Source: Cohaesibacter marisflavi
Lineage (GTDB): Bacteria > Pseudomonadota > Alphaproteobacteria > Rhizobiales > Cohaesibacteraceae
DNA: 64,000 nt
Assembly (NCBI RefSeq): GCF_900115225.1
Contig: NZ_FOVR01000002.1
Span: 372,001 to 436,000 of the forward strand
Direction of reading: 5' to 3'
Under the pieces are notes generated by a model, which worked only from the letters and a program-made list of their open reading frames with translations, had not been told where the DNA came from and did no database searches. This document shows positions 55,504 through 64,000 of the stretch, piece by piece. Position 1 is the stretch's first letter, and every line of letters begins with the position of its first letter. Both the position numbers and the translations under genes were made by a program.

Positions 55504-58200
55504 TTATTCCGCAGCAGCAGTCGTGGATTGGGCGTCTATTTGAGGGTCAATGGGAAAGCTACAGAGTACGCTCGTACCCTTTCCCTCATTGCTGGAGATC
55601 GTCACTTTACCCCCATGCAGTTCCACAAAACTCTTCACAATCGATAGTCCGAGGCCCGCTCCGCCGCGATTCGTCTCTGTCGTGCGGCTCTCGAAGCGAT
55701 CAAAGGCCGAACCGAGATATTCCTCAGGCATGCCGCAGCCGTGATCGGACACGGTGAAAATGATGTCGCTCGGTGTTCGCTCGGCCACGATGGAAATCGA
55801 CGATTCTGGGTCGGAGAAGGAAATCGCATTCGAGATCAGGTTAAAGAGCACCTGCCGCACCCGCTTGGGATCGCCTTTGAACTGCCCCATGCTTTCGGCA
55901 ACAGAGATATCGAGATGGATATTCTTTTCCGCCAGCCTGTCCTGAAGTCCTTCTGCAGCGGCGCGAATGGAATCCACCGGATCCACCTCTGCCAGCTCCA
56001 GCACGACGATGCCTGCATCAATGGTCGCCAGATCGAGAATATCGTTGACGATGGCCAACAGCGACGAACTGGACGTCATGATATGGTCGGTATATTCGCG
56101 CTGACGCTCATTGAGCGAACCGAAGGATTCGCTGGTGAGCAGTTCGGTGAAGCCGATAATGTTGGTCAGTGGCGAGCGCAGCTCGTAGGAAACATGCTGG
56201 ATGAAGGTGTTCTTGAGTTGGTCGGCGGCCAGCAGCGCTTCGTTGCGTTCCTGCAGGCTTCTCTCGACAGTGACATTGCCCGTTACATCGACAAAGGTCA
56301 TCATGGTCGCGCCATCAGGCAGCGGAATAGAGGCATAGTCAAGGAAGCGTCCGTCGATGCAGTCCATGCGCCCCATGACGCCCTCGCGTTTGTCTTCCAG
56401 CCCGACGACGCTACCGATCAATGTGGCCCACACCTTGGTGGAATCATATTTGCGGCGGCACAGCTCCAGAACGGCGGCAACATGCGGCTCGCCTTCCAGT
56501 TGGTCTTCCTGAAAGTCCCAAAGGCGGCTGAAGGCTGGGTTGGACATGCGCAGGCGACCATCCGAGCCGAACACCACAACCCCGTCATTGAGATGGTCCA
56601 GCGTTTCGCTCTGCATACGGATAAGGGCATTATAGCGCTTTTCCAGATCCAGCCGTTCGGTGACATTCTCAAAGATATAGATGACGCCCGCATCCGGATT
56701 GGGCGCAGCAATGACGCGCAGGGACTGACCATCTGGCAGATGCCACCAATGCTCATGGGCTTCCACATCGCGATAGGACGAGAGGAATTTCTTCTTCCAT
56801 TCATGGAAATTGGCCTGTTCAGGTAGGCTGCGATTGATGCGCAGTTTTTCCAGAATGGCATTCTCGTCGGGATTGCTGTCAAGGAATGCCGGGTCCAGAT
56901 TGAACTGGCTGCTGTAAGCGGCGTTGTAGAATTGCAATTGCTGGGATGAATCAAAAATGGCCACCGGGGTGGTCAGTTGATCCAACGTATTGGCATAGAA
57001 CAGATGCATGCGATCAAGCGCCTTTTCGGCAGATTCCAGATCGGATACATCCGTTGCGATGCCAACAGAGCCCGGATGCAAGTAAATATCGGTTACATCG
57101 AAGATCTTGCGCTTGCCTTCAGCGATAATGGGCAGGCGTTTGATGGCCAGATCTTTGTCGCCACCAGTCTGACTGCGGCGTTCGTGGATCTGCAAAACAG
57201 CTTCCCGTCCGCGATGGTCGAGCAGTTCTGACTGGTCTTCCAGAACGGCTTCGAGATCACCGCCATCAACCGCCTTTACATAGGCATCATTGGCCCAGGT
57301 CAACTGACCGTCTTCATCGCGAGACCAGACAGGCATCGGCATGGAGTTGAGCAGGGTGCTCATTCGGCCCAGTTCCTTGCGATGGCGAGACACTTCATGT
57401 TCAAGCCGAACGCGGTCATGCTCATCGCCTTCCAGAACGCGCAGTTGCACCAGCGCCCGTCCACCAGAGGTGCGACCTCGGAATTCGACAAGGTTGCCAT
57501 TCAGCGTCTGAGCCGACTGGACAAAGCGCTGACCCGTTGCGCGTAGCTTGGCGATGGCCGCTTCGATATCCTGCACGCTGTCGATCTGCAGCCAGTTGCC
57601 AAAGGCGAGAATAGCGTTGCCCACGGGCAGTAGATGATCATTGCTGACCAGATTGCCGATGACCACAGGCTGCTCCTGATTGCCATTCCAGATGATCATC
57701 AACTGATCTGTGGCATCCAGAAGGCTTTCCGAACGGTCCAGCTTTGTCTGCAAAGTCTGGATCGCTTCCATGGCATTGATCAGGCGCTCGCGACTGCGCC
57801 GCCGTTCGCGCATGACGGCCCATCCGGCAATCAGCACAAAGATTGTCAGGGCGCAAATAAGCGCAAGGCCGAGCATTTCCCATTGCAGTGGGTTGCCACC
57901 AAAGGATTCCGTGAGCGAAGAGGTGGGGCGTTCGACAAGGGCAGGGATGGACGGCAACAACTCTCCGGCCACCAGCTTCTGTTGGGCAGCATCAGACAGA
58001 GGGGCGGCTGCCTCCTCGGCCTGCGCCAAAGCTGCGGCAGGGAAAAGGCTGGAAATGGCCACCAGGGTCAGAAAAAAGCGGAACGAAGGGGAAGAGGATG
58101 CGTCCCGCGATGAAAGGCCCTTGGATGAATAAGGACTGGCCTTGGATCTACCGAGACGATGGGTTCTTATTATTTCTCCGAACAGGCCGTTTTTCGGCAT
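55504..58200 (-). CDS. divL: DivL-like PAS-domain kinase with Tyr in place of the phospho-His
   Basis: An 898-residue membrane kinase. Two hydrophobic helices near residues 41-60 and 108-129, then coiled coil and about four PAS-type segments (280-660), a DHp domain and a full catalytic ATPase domain: NLISNAISF (N-box), DHGCGMPEEY (G1), GGAGLGLSIVKSFVELHGG (G2). At the H-box the sequence is FIQHVSYELRSPLT, so the phospho-accepting His is Tyr672. This is the hallmark of Caulobacter DivL, the cell-cycle tyrosine kinase homologue that controls CckA. I prefer ATG 58200, 8 bases after AAGGACG, to ATG 58245. Confidence 0.8.
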   Translation of the reverse strand: MPKNGLFGEIIRTHRLGRSKASPYSSKGLSSRDASSSPSFRFFLTLVAISSLFPAAALAQAEEAAAPLSDAAQQKLVAGELLPSIPALVERPTSSLTESFGGNPLQWEMLGLALICALTIFVLIAGWAVMRERRRSRERLINAMEAIQTLQTKLDRSESLLDATDQLMIIWNGNQEQPVVIGNLVSNDHLLPVGNAILAFGNWLQIDSVQDIEAAIAKLRATGQRFVQSAQTLNGNLVEFRGRTSGGRALVQLRVLEGDEHDRVRLEHEVSRHRKELGRMSTLLNSMPMPVWSRDEDGQLTWANDAYVKAVDGGDLEAVLEDQSELLDHRGREAVLQIHERRSQTGGDKDLAIKRLPIIAEGKRKIFDVTDIYLHPGSVGIATDVSDLESAEKALDRMHLFYANTLDQLTTPVAIFDSSQQLQFYNAAYSSQFNLDPAFLDSNPDENAILEKLRINRSLPEQANFHEWKKKFLSSYRDVEAHEHWWHLPDGQSLRVIAAPNPDAGVIYIFENVTERLDLEKRYNALIRMQSETLDHLNDGVVVFGSDGRLRMSNPAFSRLWDFQEDQLEGEPHVAAVLELCRRKYDSTKVWATLIGSVVGLEDKREGVMGRMDCIDGRFLDYASIPLPDGATMMTFVDVTGNVTVERSLQERNEALLAADQLKNTFIQHVSYELRSPLTNIIGFTELLTSESFGSLNERQREYTDHIMTSSSSLLAIVNDILDLATIDAGIVVLELAEVDPVDSIRAAAEGLQDRLAEKNIHLDISVAESMGQFKGDPKRVRQVLFNLISNAISFSDPESSISIVAERTPSDIIFTVSDHGCGMPEEYLGSAFDRFESRTTETNRGGAGLGLSIVKSFVELHGGKVTISSNEGKGTSVLCSFPIDPQIDAQSTTAAAE

Positions 58201-58732
58201 CTTGCTCGTCCTTTCCGCCGCTTCGAAAGACCGCTCAACGGTCATTCATTTTTTTAAAATTTCCGAACAGGCCCTTCTTTTCGAGAGTCCATATCCGGGA
58301 CCGGCCAAAAGCCAGTCTATCTGCCCAATTGGTCATTTGCGGTGCCCAACACACCATGACCGGTTCTTTATTCTCAGCCTAGCTTGTTCGGCTGTCTTTT
58401 TCTCGTCAGCTACGGACAGAATCCGTAAAAGACTCAGACTCCTCCATCGGCCCCTGAATGGTGCAAACAGGGGAGAAGCCTCAGGCCCAACGCATTGGAT
58501 ACTGCTAAGATACACGCCACTAAGAGATTTGGTTCGGGGCCTCCTCCGTTCCAAATCGAATCACTTTACATTAACCTTTCCGCGACTCGGGCAGAAGAGT
58601 CCTCGTGTAAAAATGGCCAAAAAAAAGCACCCTCTTCACATTGGGAAAAGGGTGCCTGATGGCTCGTTAACCGAGCAGATGGGTTAACCTGTTGGTTTTC
58701 CGCCATTCCTTAACAAAAGATTAAGGGAACTC
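58201..58732. other. Intergenic region between divL-like gene and ahcY
   Basis: About 530 bases holding the ahcY terminator and, near the divL start, its promoter. Close to ahcY, TTAA-N7-TTAA (58710-58724) matches a CtrA-type box, and GGTTAACC (58682-58689) is a palindrome. No gene or RNA seen. Confidence 0.45.
58627..58655 (-). terminator. Terminator of ahcY
   Basis: GCACCC (58627-58632) pairs with GGGTGC (58650-58655); on the minus strand the stem is followed by TTTTTTT. It lies about 78 bases past the ahcY stop. Confidence 0.7.
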
Positions 58733-60124
58733 TTAATAGCGGTAATGGTCCGGTTTGAACGGTCCTTCCACAGGCACGCCAATATAGTCTGCCTGCTCCT
58801 TGTTGAGCTTGGTCAGTTTGATGCCCAGTTTCTCCAAATGCAGCATGGCGACCTTCTCATCGAGGGCCTTTGGAAGCACGTAAACATCCTTGCCATAGCT
58901 GTCATGGTTCGTGAACAACTCGATCTGGGCAAGGGTCTGGTTGGTGAAGCTGGCGCTCATCACGAACGATGGATGGCCGGTGGCGCAACCAAGGTTCACG
59001 AGGCGGCCTTCCGCCAGCACGATGATGCGCTTGCCATCGGGGAACTCCACTTCATCGACCTGCGGCTTCACATTGTGCCATTTATAGTTCCGCAGCGCTC
59101 CGATCTGGATCTCGCTGTCGAAATGGCCAATGTTGGAAACGATCGCACGATCTTTCATTGCCCGCATGTGATCATGGGTGATGACATCTTTGTTGCCGGT
59201 CGTGGTCACGAAGATATCGCCCTTGGGGGCGGCTTCTTCCATGGTGACCACTTCATAGCCCTGCATGGAAGCCTGAAGGGCACAAATAGGGTCGATTTCT
59301 GTAACGAGAACGCGCGCACCCTGAGAGCGCAGAGATTCGGCAGAGCCCTTGCCAACATCGCCGAAGCCGGCAACCACGGCAACCTTGCCCGAGATCATCA
59401 CGTCGGTTGCACGCTTGATACCATCAACAAGAGATTCACGGCAGCCATAGAGGTTGTCGAATTTGGATTTGGTGACCGAGTCATTGACGTTGATTGCCGG
59501 GAAGGGCAGATCACCCGCTTTTGCCAGATGATAAAGACGATGCACGCCTGTGGTGGTTTCTTCGGAAACCCCGAGGATGCCGTCGCGGATTTTGGTGAAC
59601 CAGCCCGGTGTTTCTTTGGCGCGTTTCAGGATCTGGGCCTTGACCACTTCCTCTTCTTCATTTTCAGGATTTGGAATGATCTCTTCGCCTGCATCCACCT
59701 TGGCACCCAGCAGCACATACATGGTGGCGTCGCCACCATCGTCCAGAATGAGGTTCGGACCTTCGCCATCGGGCCAATCGAAAATACGGTCGACATAGGC
59801 CCAGTATTCTTCAAGGCTCTCACCCTTGATGGCGTAAACAGGAACGCCGGTCGCTGCAATGGCCGCAGCGGCATGATCCTGGGTCGAAAAGATATTGCAG
59901 GTTGCCCAGCGCACTTCGGCGCCCAGAGCCGTCAGCGTTTCAATCAGAACAGCCGTCTGAATGGTCATATGCAGGGAACCGGTGATGCGAGCGCCCTTGA
60001 GCGGCTGGGAGGGGCCATATTCGGCGCGGGTCTGCATCAGGCCGGGCATTTCGGTTTCGGCAATGGTTATTTCCTTGCGTCCCCAATCAGCCAGGGACAG
60101 ATCTTTGACGACATAATCAGCCAT
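58733..60124 (-). CDS. ahcY: S-adenosylhomocysteine hydrolase
   Basis: A 463-residue enzyme of the activated methyl cycle: splits S-adenosylhomocysteine to adenosine and homocysteine. NAD-binding motif [51 protein letters not shown] with catalytic Lys, and the terminal KPDHYRY are all intact. It is preceded by a 20-bp palindrome at 60272-60291 that may be its operator. Confidence 0.95.
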   Translation of the reverse strand: MADYVVKDLSLADWGRKEITIAETEMPGLMQTRAEYGPSQPLKGARITGSLHMTIQTAVLIETLTALGAEVRWATCNIFSTQDHAAAAIAATGVPVYAIKGESLEEYWAYVDRIFDWPDGEGPNLILDDGGDATMYVLLGAKVDAGEEIIPNPENEEEEVVKAQILKRAKETPGWFTKIRDGILGVSEETTTGVHRLYHLAKAGDLPFPAINVNDSVTKSKFDNLYGCRESLVDGIKRATDVMISGKVAVVAGFGDVGKGSAESLRSQGARVLVTEIDPICALQASMQGYEVVTMEEAAPKGDIFVTTTGNKDVITHDHMRAMKDRAIVSNIGHFDSEIQIGALRNYKWHNVKPQVDEVEFPDGKRIIVLAEGRLVNLGCATGHPSFVMSASFTNQTLAQIELFTNHDSYGKDVYVLPKALDEKVAMLHLEKLGIKLTKLNKEQADYIGVPVEGPFKPDHYRY

Positions 60125-60509
60125 AGTGGTTCCTCAAACTCCGGAGCCGGGTCATGATGCCTGCTCCCTATTCAATCGTGTCATTTCTTACGGCGAAAAA
60201 TCAGAATTGGTTTCATGATCCGCTCGATGTTGCCACAGCTATACCCTGCATGGCGCGGCAAAGCAATAATGATATAAAGAATTCTTTATATGATCTATAA
60301 TGTCTGAATCGTACAATATTTGTTGAAAATACCACCCTTTGCTGCTGCCTTCCTGCCGGAAAGGCACCGAATATGTGGTCTCTGTCATATTACCTCCTTT
60401 TTGTGTAACCATTGAAAGAGGAGCAGGGGATTACCCTTGGGACTATCCTTCTGCCGGAAAGGGTGTGCGGGCCATGTGGGCTGGCAAGCAAGTATCAGGA
60501 GACGAATGA
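60125..60509. other. Divergent region ahcY / SDR gene
   Basis: About 385 bases, AT-rich in the centre, holding promoters for both genes and the palindrome described below. CCTTCCTGCCGGAAAGG (60350-60366) and a near copy around 60447 (CCTTCTGCCGGAAAGG) form small hairpins of unknown meaning. I found no SAH or SAM riboswitch structure. Confidence 0.5.
60272..60291. promoter_or_regulatory. Perfect 20-bp palindrome upstream of ahcY, candidate SahR operator
   Basis: ATATAAAGAATTCTTTATAT is self-complementary over all 20 bases and lies about 150 bases upstream of the ahcY start. ArsR-family SahR regulators of methionine metabolism in proteobacteria bind AT-rich palindromes of this general form near ahcY; I recall the family from the literature and cannot check its exact consensus here. 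Confidence 0.5.
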
Positions 60510-61205
60510 ATGAAGCATTGCATCATAACCGGAGCCAACCGCGGTGTTGGTCTTGCTTTGGTGACGGCCTATCTGGAAAAGGGCGATTGGCACGTCCATG
60601 CCTGCTGTCGCCAGCCGGAGAAGGCAGATGCCCTGCGCGAACTTGTAACAAGCCATCTGGGACGCATCACACTTCATACGCTTGACGTGGTGGATCAGGC
60701 TTCGGTTGATGCGCTGGCTGAAGATCTCAAGGATCTGCCTATCGATTTGCTGATCAACAATGCTGGCATCAAGGGGTCCAAGCACCAATCGCGCAGCGAT
60801 ATGGATTATGATGCATGGGCCGAAACTTTTGCTGTCAATGCCATGGCCCCCTTGAGGGTCACCGAAGCATTTTTGCCCCATCTCAAGGCCGCTGAAGGCG
60901 CCAAGATTGCCACCATCTCCAGCCAGATGGGAGCCATTTGCCATAAGGGAACCGGACAATATGCCTACCGCTCCTCCAAGGCTGCGGTCAACAAGGTCAT
61001 GTCTATTCTGGCGCAGGAAGTGGCAGCCGACGGCCTCATTTGTATTCTGCTGCATCCGGGTTGGGTGCAAACCGACATGGGGGGAGCGCATGCCGACATC
61101 TCGCCCAAAGAGAGCGCCGGAGGCATTGCCGAAACCATCGATAAGGCAACGCTCAAGGATAATGGCAGCTTCTTTAAATGGAATGGTGAACCTCATGGAT
61201 GGTAA
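60510..61205 (+). CDS. Short-chain dehydrogenase/reductase
   Basis: A 231-residue SDR enzyme: nucleotide motif TGANRGVGLAL (residues 7-17), NNAG (structural), Ser in TISSQMG and the catalytic YxxxK (YRSSK). Length and the N-terminal GANRGVGLALV resemble the CsgA/sniffer type of SDR. Substrate unknown. It is divergent from ahcY and directly precedes the YdcF-like gene (3 bases). Confidence 0.85.
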   Translation: MKHCIITGANRGVGLALVTAYLEKGDWHVHACCRQPEKADALRELVTSHLGRITLHTLDVVDQASVDALAEDLKDLPIDLLINNAGIKGSKHQSRSDMDYDAWAETFAVNAMAPLRVTEAFLPHLKAAEGAKIATISSQMGAICHKGTGQYAYRSSKAAVNKVMSILAQEVAADGLICILLHPGWVQTDMGGAHADISPKESAGGIAETIDKATLKDNGSFFKWNGEPHGW

Positions 61206-61208
61206 GCG

Positions 61209-62006
61209 GTGATGGGTACGGTCTTCTTTGTCCTTTCCAAGATTGTCGGGTTGCTGTTGCTGGTCGAGAGCTGGCTTTTGCTCGGGCTGCTTTTCAGTCT
61301 GGCCATGCTGTTTGCGGGCGCGGTGGTGCCTGCCAGATGGGGGCTGACGATAACCTTGCTCATTCTCGTCCTTGTGCTGTCCCCGTTAACGGACATGGCG
61401 CTGGCCAAGTTGGAGACCACTTATCCAACAAACCCCGATCTGACCAAGGGCAAGCCGATCGATGGCATCCTCGTGCTGGGTGGCAGCATCGTGACCGGCC
61501 ATTCCGAAACATGGAAGCAGCCTGAACTCAACCATGCCGGGGAACGGATCACCGAAGCTGCCCGTCTCGCCCGCTTGCTGCCCGATATTCCGATCTTCAT
61601 ATCAGGGGGCAACGCGTCGCCTCTTGATGTCGTGCTTGGTAACAGGGGTGCCAGTGAAGCGGAAATGACCCGCGATCTTCTGGTCGGGATGGGCGTTGAA
61701 GCCAGCCGCATTCAGATAGAGACCAAATCGCGCAATACCGCTGAAAATGCCACATTCTCCGCCCGTCTGGTTGGCGATGATATATCAAAGCATTGGCTAC
61801 TGATAACCAGCGCCTTCCATATGGCCCGTTCCATGCGCAGTTTTGAACGCGCTGGTTGGACAGACCTGATGCCCTATCCGGTGGATCATCGCACCAACCT
61901 CTCCAGTAAGCCCTTCAGCTGGTATCCCGGCGGCAAGATCGAGCGAGCGGACTTGTTGATCAAGGAGCTGGTCGGGCTGGTCGTCTATGGCTGGACAGGC
62001 CGCTAG
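61209..62006 (+). CDS. YdcF/SanA-like DUF218 membrane protein
   Basis: A 265-residue protein. Two hydrophobic helices lie in the first 60 residues, followed by a Rossmann-like DUF218 domain (about 80-250) with LVLGGS near its start, FISGGN, IETKSRNTAENA and TSAFHMARSMRSFER. DUF218 proteins in E. coli (ElyC, SanA) act in envelope polysaccharide biogenesis. Overlapping operon position with the SDR gene, and the flippase downstream, support an envelope role. Confidence 0.8.
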   Translation: MMGTVFFVLSKIVGLLLLVESWLLLGLLFSLAMLFAGAVVPARWGLTITLLILVLVLSPLTDMALAKLETTYPTNPDLTKGKPIDGILVLGGSIVTGHSETWKQPELNHAGERITEAARLARLLPDIPIFISGGNASPLDVVLGNRGASEAEMTRDLLVGMGVEASRIQIETKSRNTAENATFSARLVGDDISKHWLLITSAFHMARSMRSFERAGWTDLMPYPVDHRTNLSSKPFSWYPGGKIERADLLIKELVGLVVYGWTGR

Positions 62007-62216
62007 CCCTCTGTCTGCACGGTAAGCAGGGTCGTAAGCGAAAAGTGAGAGTTGTCGGATTAATTGTTCATTAATCATGTGTCGTAACCGAATATTTTTG
62101 AAGATCCTCTAGTTTTGGTTGTCTAGGACGGGTGGGGTCAACGGTATCGAGCAGGCGATGTGCATTGGTGCGTCGATCATCTTTGGCTGTCTGGGAAGCA
62201 CACAGGTAAGCAATAT

Positions 62217-63620
62217 ATGACAGAAGCGACACAAGTGGCCTCGACAGGGGCCATGGCCAAGATACGGCGGTTGATCGGTAGTGGAGATGCGCGGGGTCTG
62301 TTTGGAACGATGGTGCTCAAAGCTGGCAGCGCTGTCATCTCCTTTGCGCTCTTCTCGCTGGCGGCGCACGCTGCCGGAGCCGTTGAATTCGGGCGCTTTT
62401 CCATTCTCTTTTCGGTTCTGTCCATTTTGGCCATCGTGGCGGCATCCGGACAGGAAATGCAGGTCGTCCGTTCCTGGAATGAGTATCTGGCATCCGATCG
62501 CCCCGGATTGGCCTTGGGTGCCGTGCGTTATGGCTGGATGGTCAGCTCGGCCGGCGTTCTGATCGTCTGTCTGGGCTTCTGGATCGTCTATTCCATGGAT
62601 CTGCCTTTCTTCCGTGAAACCATCCAGGGCAGCAACTGGACAGCCATCTTCTCCATGGCCTTTCTGGCGGGCAACTGCCTTGCGCTTTATAGCTCCCATG
62701 TGACGCGGGCTGTCGTCAGCATCAAACTGGCCGACGGACATTATGAATTCACATGGCGGGCCTTTGCCGTCCTTTTCCTGAGCATCAGTCTCTTTGTCGG
62801 CCATTCGGTCACCAGCACGGAAATTCTGGCTGTTTTTGCTCTCGGGCTGGCCTTTGTTATCGCCACGCAGGCCTATGTGGTTGCTGTGCGTATCAAAAAG
62901 CAGATCGGCGAGGTAACCCCCGGCTATGATGTACGCCAATGGACGCCGCGATCGGTGCGTCTTTGGCTTGCTTCCATCATGGAAGCCTCGAACCAGCATC
63001 TGGACGTGTTCCTGATCGGCCTGCTGCTCGATCCGGTTTCTGCCGGTGCCTATTTCGTCGCCGCCCGTCTCGCCAATGCGTTCGGCTTGGCGACCAGTGG
63101 CCTCAATACCTTCGGCACCCGTCGCGTACCGGGTCTCTATTTTGCGCGCCAGACCGCCGAGTTGAAGCATGCGCTCAATATGATGGCGGGCATGAGTTTG
63201 ATGATTGTCGTGGTTGGGCTGACCGCTGTGGTCATCGGTGGCGACTATATGCTGATGATTTTTGGACGCACTTACGCTGATTATTACTGGGTGTTCCTGC
63301 TGCTTGCCACTGGCACAGGTTTGACGGCCGCCAATGGAGCGGCCCCCGCATTTCTCATGTTGACCGGCCATGAAGGGCGCTATGTGACCATCGTCACATC
63401 ATCGCTTGCCCTGCGTGTGATCGGATTTTTTGTCATTATCCCGCATTTCGGCATTCTTGGTGCCGCAGCCGTGTCCGGCGCCGTCATGATCGGCATGGCG
63501 CTGCTGACAAACTATTTCTGCCGTCGCCTCACCGGTATGGATCCTTCGATCCTGCGGTTTGTGGCTGAAAGCACCGATGAAGCACCATCGGGGGCGGCAA
63601 AAGCACAACCAACTGATTGA
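62217..63620 (+). CDS. Polysaccharide flippase-like membrane protein
   Basis: A 467-residue membrane protein of the MVF/polysaccharide-export superfamily (Wzx-like) with about 12-14 helices. The first segment MVLKAGSAVISFALFSLAA and the repeated G..S..F..LA.R patterns, including EASNQHLDVFLIGLLLDP and ANAFGLATSGLNTF, are typical. It would flip a lipid-linked glycan. ATG 62217 (MTEATQVAS) follows AGGTAAG; an in-frame ATG at 62160 adds a segment rich in His and Trp. A glycosyltransferase follows. Confidence 0.85.
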   Translation: MTEATQVASTGAMAKIRRLIGSGDARGLFGTMVLKAGSAVISFALFSLAAHAAGAVEFGRFSILFSVLSILAIVAASGQEMQVVRSWNEYLASDRPGLALGAVRYGWMVSSAGVLIVCLGFWIVYSMDLPFFRETIQGSNWTAIFSMAFLAGNCLALYSSHVTRAVVSIKLADGHYEFTWRAFAVLFLSISLFVGHSVTSTEILAVFALGLAFVIATQAYVVAVRIKKQIGEVTPGYDVRQWTPRSVRLWLASIMEASNQHLDVFLIGLLLDPVSAGAYFVAARLANAFGLATSGLNTFGTRRVPGLYFARQTAELKHALNMMAGMSLMIVVVGLTAVVIGGDYMLMIFGRTYADYYWVFLLLATGTGLTAANGAAPAFLMLTGHEGRYVTIVTSSLALRVIGFFVIIPHFGILGAAAVSGAVMIGMALLTNYFCRRLTGMDPSILRFVAESTDEAPSGAAKAQPTD

Positions 63621-63639
63621 TTATCATTGAGGTGATCTC

Positions 63640-64000
63640 TTGAGCAATCTGGACCAAGCTGAGCCTGACATTTCAGAAGCATCAATTGCCGATGCCGCAC
63701 AAGATGTTGCGGAGGCAGAGCGCCCCTTGCGTCTGCTTTTCATTCAGACACAGGCCGAGAATGCCGGTGCGCAGGAAATATCGCGCCTGCTTGGTGAGGG
63801 GCTGGCCCCCAAGGGCTATGACATTCAGCATCTGTTTTTCTATCGCAAGACCGATGCCTTCGACCATGCGCCCCATACCAGCTTCACCGTTGAAAAGCGT
63901 CCGCGCAGCCCCTTTGCGATCCTGCTCTTCTTCATCAAGCTGATTTTCCAGATCCGGGCGCTCAAACCGGACGTGGTGTTGACCTTTCAGCATTATGGCA
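63640..64000 (+). CDS. Glycosyltransferase, family 4-like (N-terminal part, runs off window)
   Basis: Partial gene, 120 codons in the window. Translation gives a short acidic leader (SNLDQAEPDISEASIADA) and then RPLRLLFIQTQAENAGAQEISRLLGEGLAPKGYDIQHLFFY, the opening of a GT-B glycosyltransferase domain, followed by FIKLIFQIRALKPDVVLTFQHYG. The start is TTG 63640 with GAGGTGAT 6 bases upstream; no ATG is available in frame. With the flippase upstream it marks the start of a surface-polysaccharide locus. Confidence 0.75.
   Translation, partial: MSNLDQAEPDISEASIADAAQDVAEAERPLRLLFIQTQAENAGAQEISRLLGEGLAPKGYDIQHLFFYRKTDAFDHAPHTSFTVEKRPRSPFAILLFFIKLIFQIRALKPDVVLTFQHYG

Noticed and set aside
58745-60157. 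A 470-codon open frame on the plus strand opposite ahcY
   Set aside because: Mirror of ahcY; rich in His and Phe, no family features, while the minus-strand frame is an intact SAH hydrolase.
60350-60463. Two near copies of CCTTCCTGCCGGAAAGG as a repeat element
   Set aside because: Only two short copies close together; too little to call a repeat family.
60125-60509. SAH or SAM riboswitch upstream of ahcY
   Set aside because: I could not find the conserved helices or core bases; the palindrome is a better explanation for control.
62109-63371. A 420-codon open frame on the minus strand
   Set aside because: Antisense to the flippase gene; very high Gly, His, Gln and Asp content typical of shadow frames.

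Overview
The window is a chromosomal segment of an alphaproteobacterium, most likely a marine member of the Hyphomicrobiales (Rhizobiales). The sequence reminds me of Cohaesibacter, but that genus call is a low-confidence impression. Signs of the lineage are the conserved block TIGR02300/FYDLN protein - aroA - cmk - rpsA - sppA - ihfB - lapA - trpFBA - accD - folC - trxA - addA - addB - sugar-nucleotidyltransferase - tsaE fusion - DivL-like kinase - ahcY, a class II (CP4-like) AroA, AddAB instead of RecBCD, and a DUF1127 gene followed by CCTCCTCCC-loop RNAs.

Layout. 1-1.5 kb: an AbrB-family membrane protein (cut by the window edge) and a DoxX protein. 2-10 kb: a seven-gene iron-uptake operon of the Ftr1/P19 type (permease, P19 periplasmic protein, DUF2318 protein, two FtsX-like permeases, ATPase, TlpA-like lipoprotein), preceded by Fur/RirA-like inverted repeats and followed by a convergent small cytochrome c. 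10.4-21.2 kb: a sugar locus. A minus-strand operon encodes an aldolase of the DapA family, a GntR regulator, a GH78 alpha-L-rhamnosidase, an FGGY pentulose kinase and an L-fucose-isomerase-like protein. A divergent operon encodes a TRAP transporter.

21.4-26.4 kb: the most striking part, a four-gene operon of a glutamate-decarboxylase-like PLP enzyme, a pentameric ligand-gated ion channel whose pore closely resembles ELIC, a Cache-type membrane sensor with a degenerate kinase module and a calcium-loop-like motif, and an MFS transporter. It reads as a self-contained amine (possibly GABA) production, sensing and transport module. 26.6-30.2 kb: a LysR regulator divergent from an old-yellow-enzyme reductase, a SnoaL-like protein and a luciferase-like oxidoreductase. 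A tRNA-Ala(GGC) follows.

31-60 kb: the housekeeping block named above, with natural active-site substitutions in TrpA (Glu at the catalytic Asp60 position) and AroA (Gly at the CP4 Ala100 position), an AccD that has lost its zinc ribbon, three tandem CCTCCTCCC hairpins after the DUF1127 gene, a DivL-type kinase with Tyr in place of the phospho-accepting His, and a perfect 20-bp palindrome upstream of ahcY. 60.5-64 kb: an SDR oxidoreductase, a YdcF-like protein, a polysaccharide flippase-like protein and the start of a glycosyltransferase, probably the edge of a surface-polysaccharide locus. I saw no insertion sequences, prophage or CRISPR arrays.
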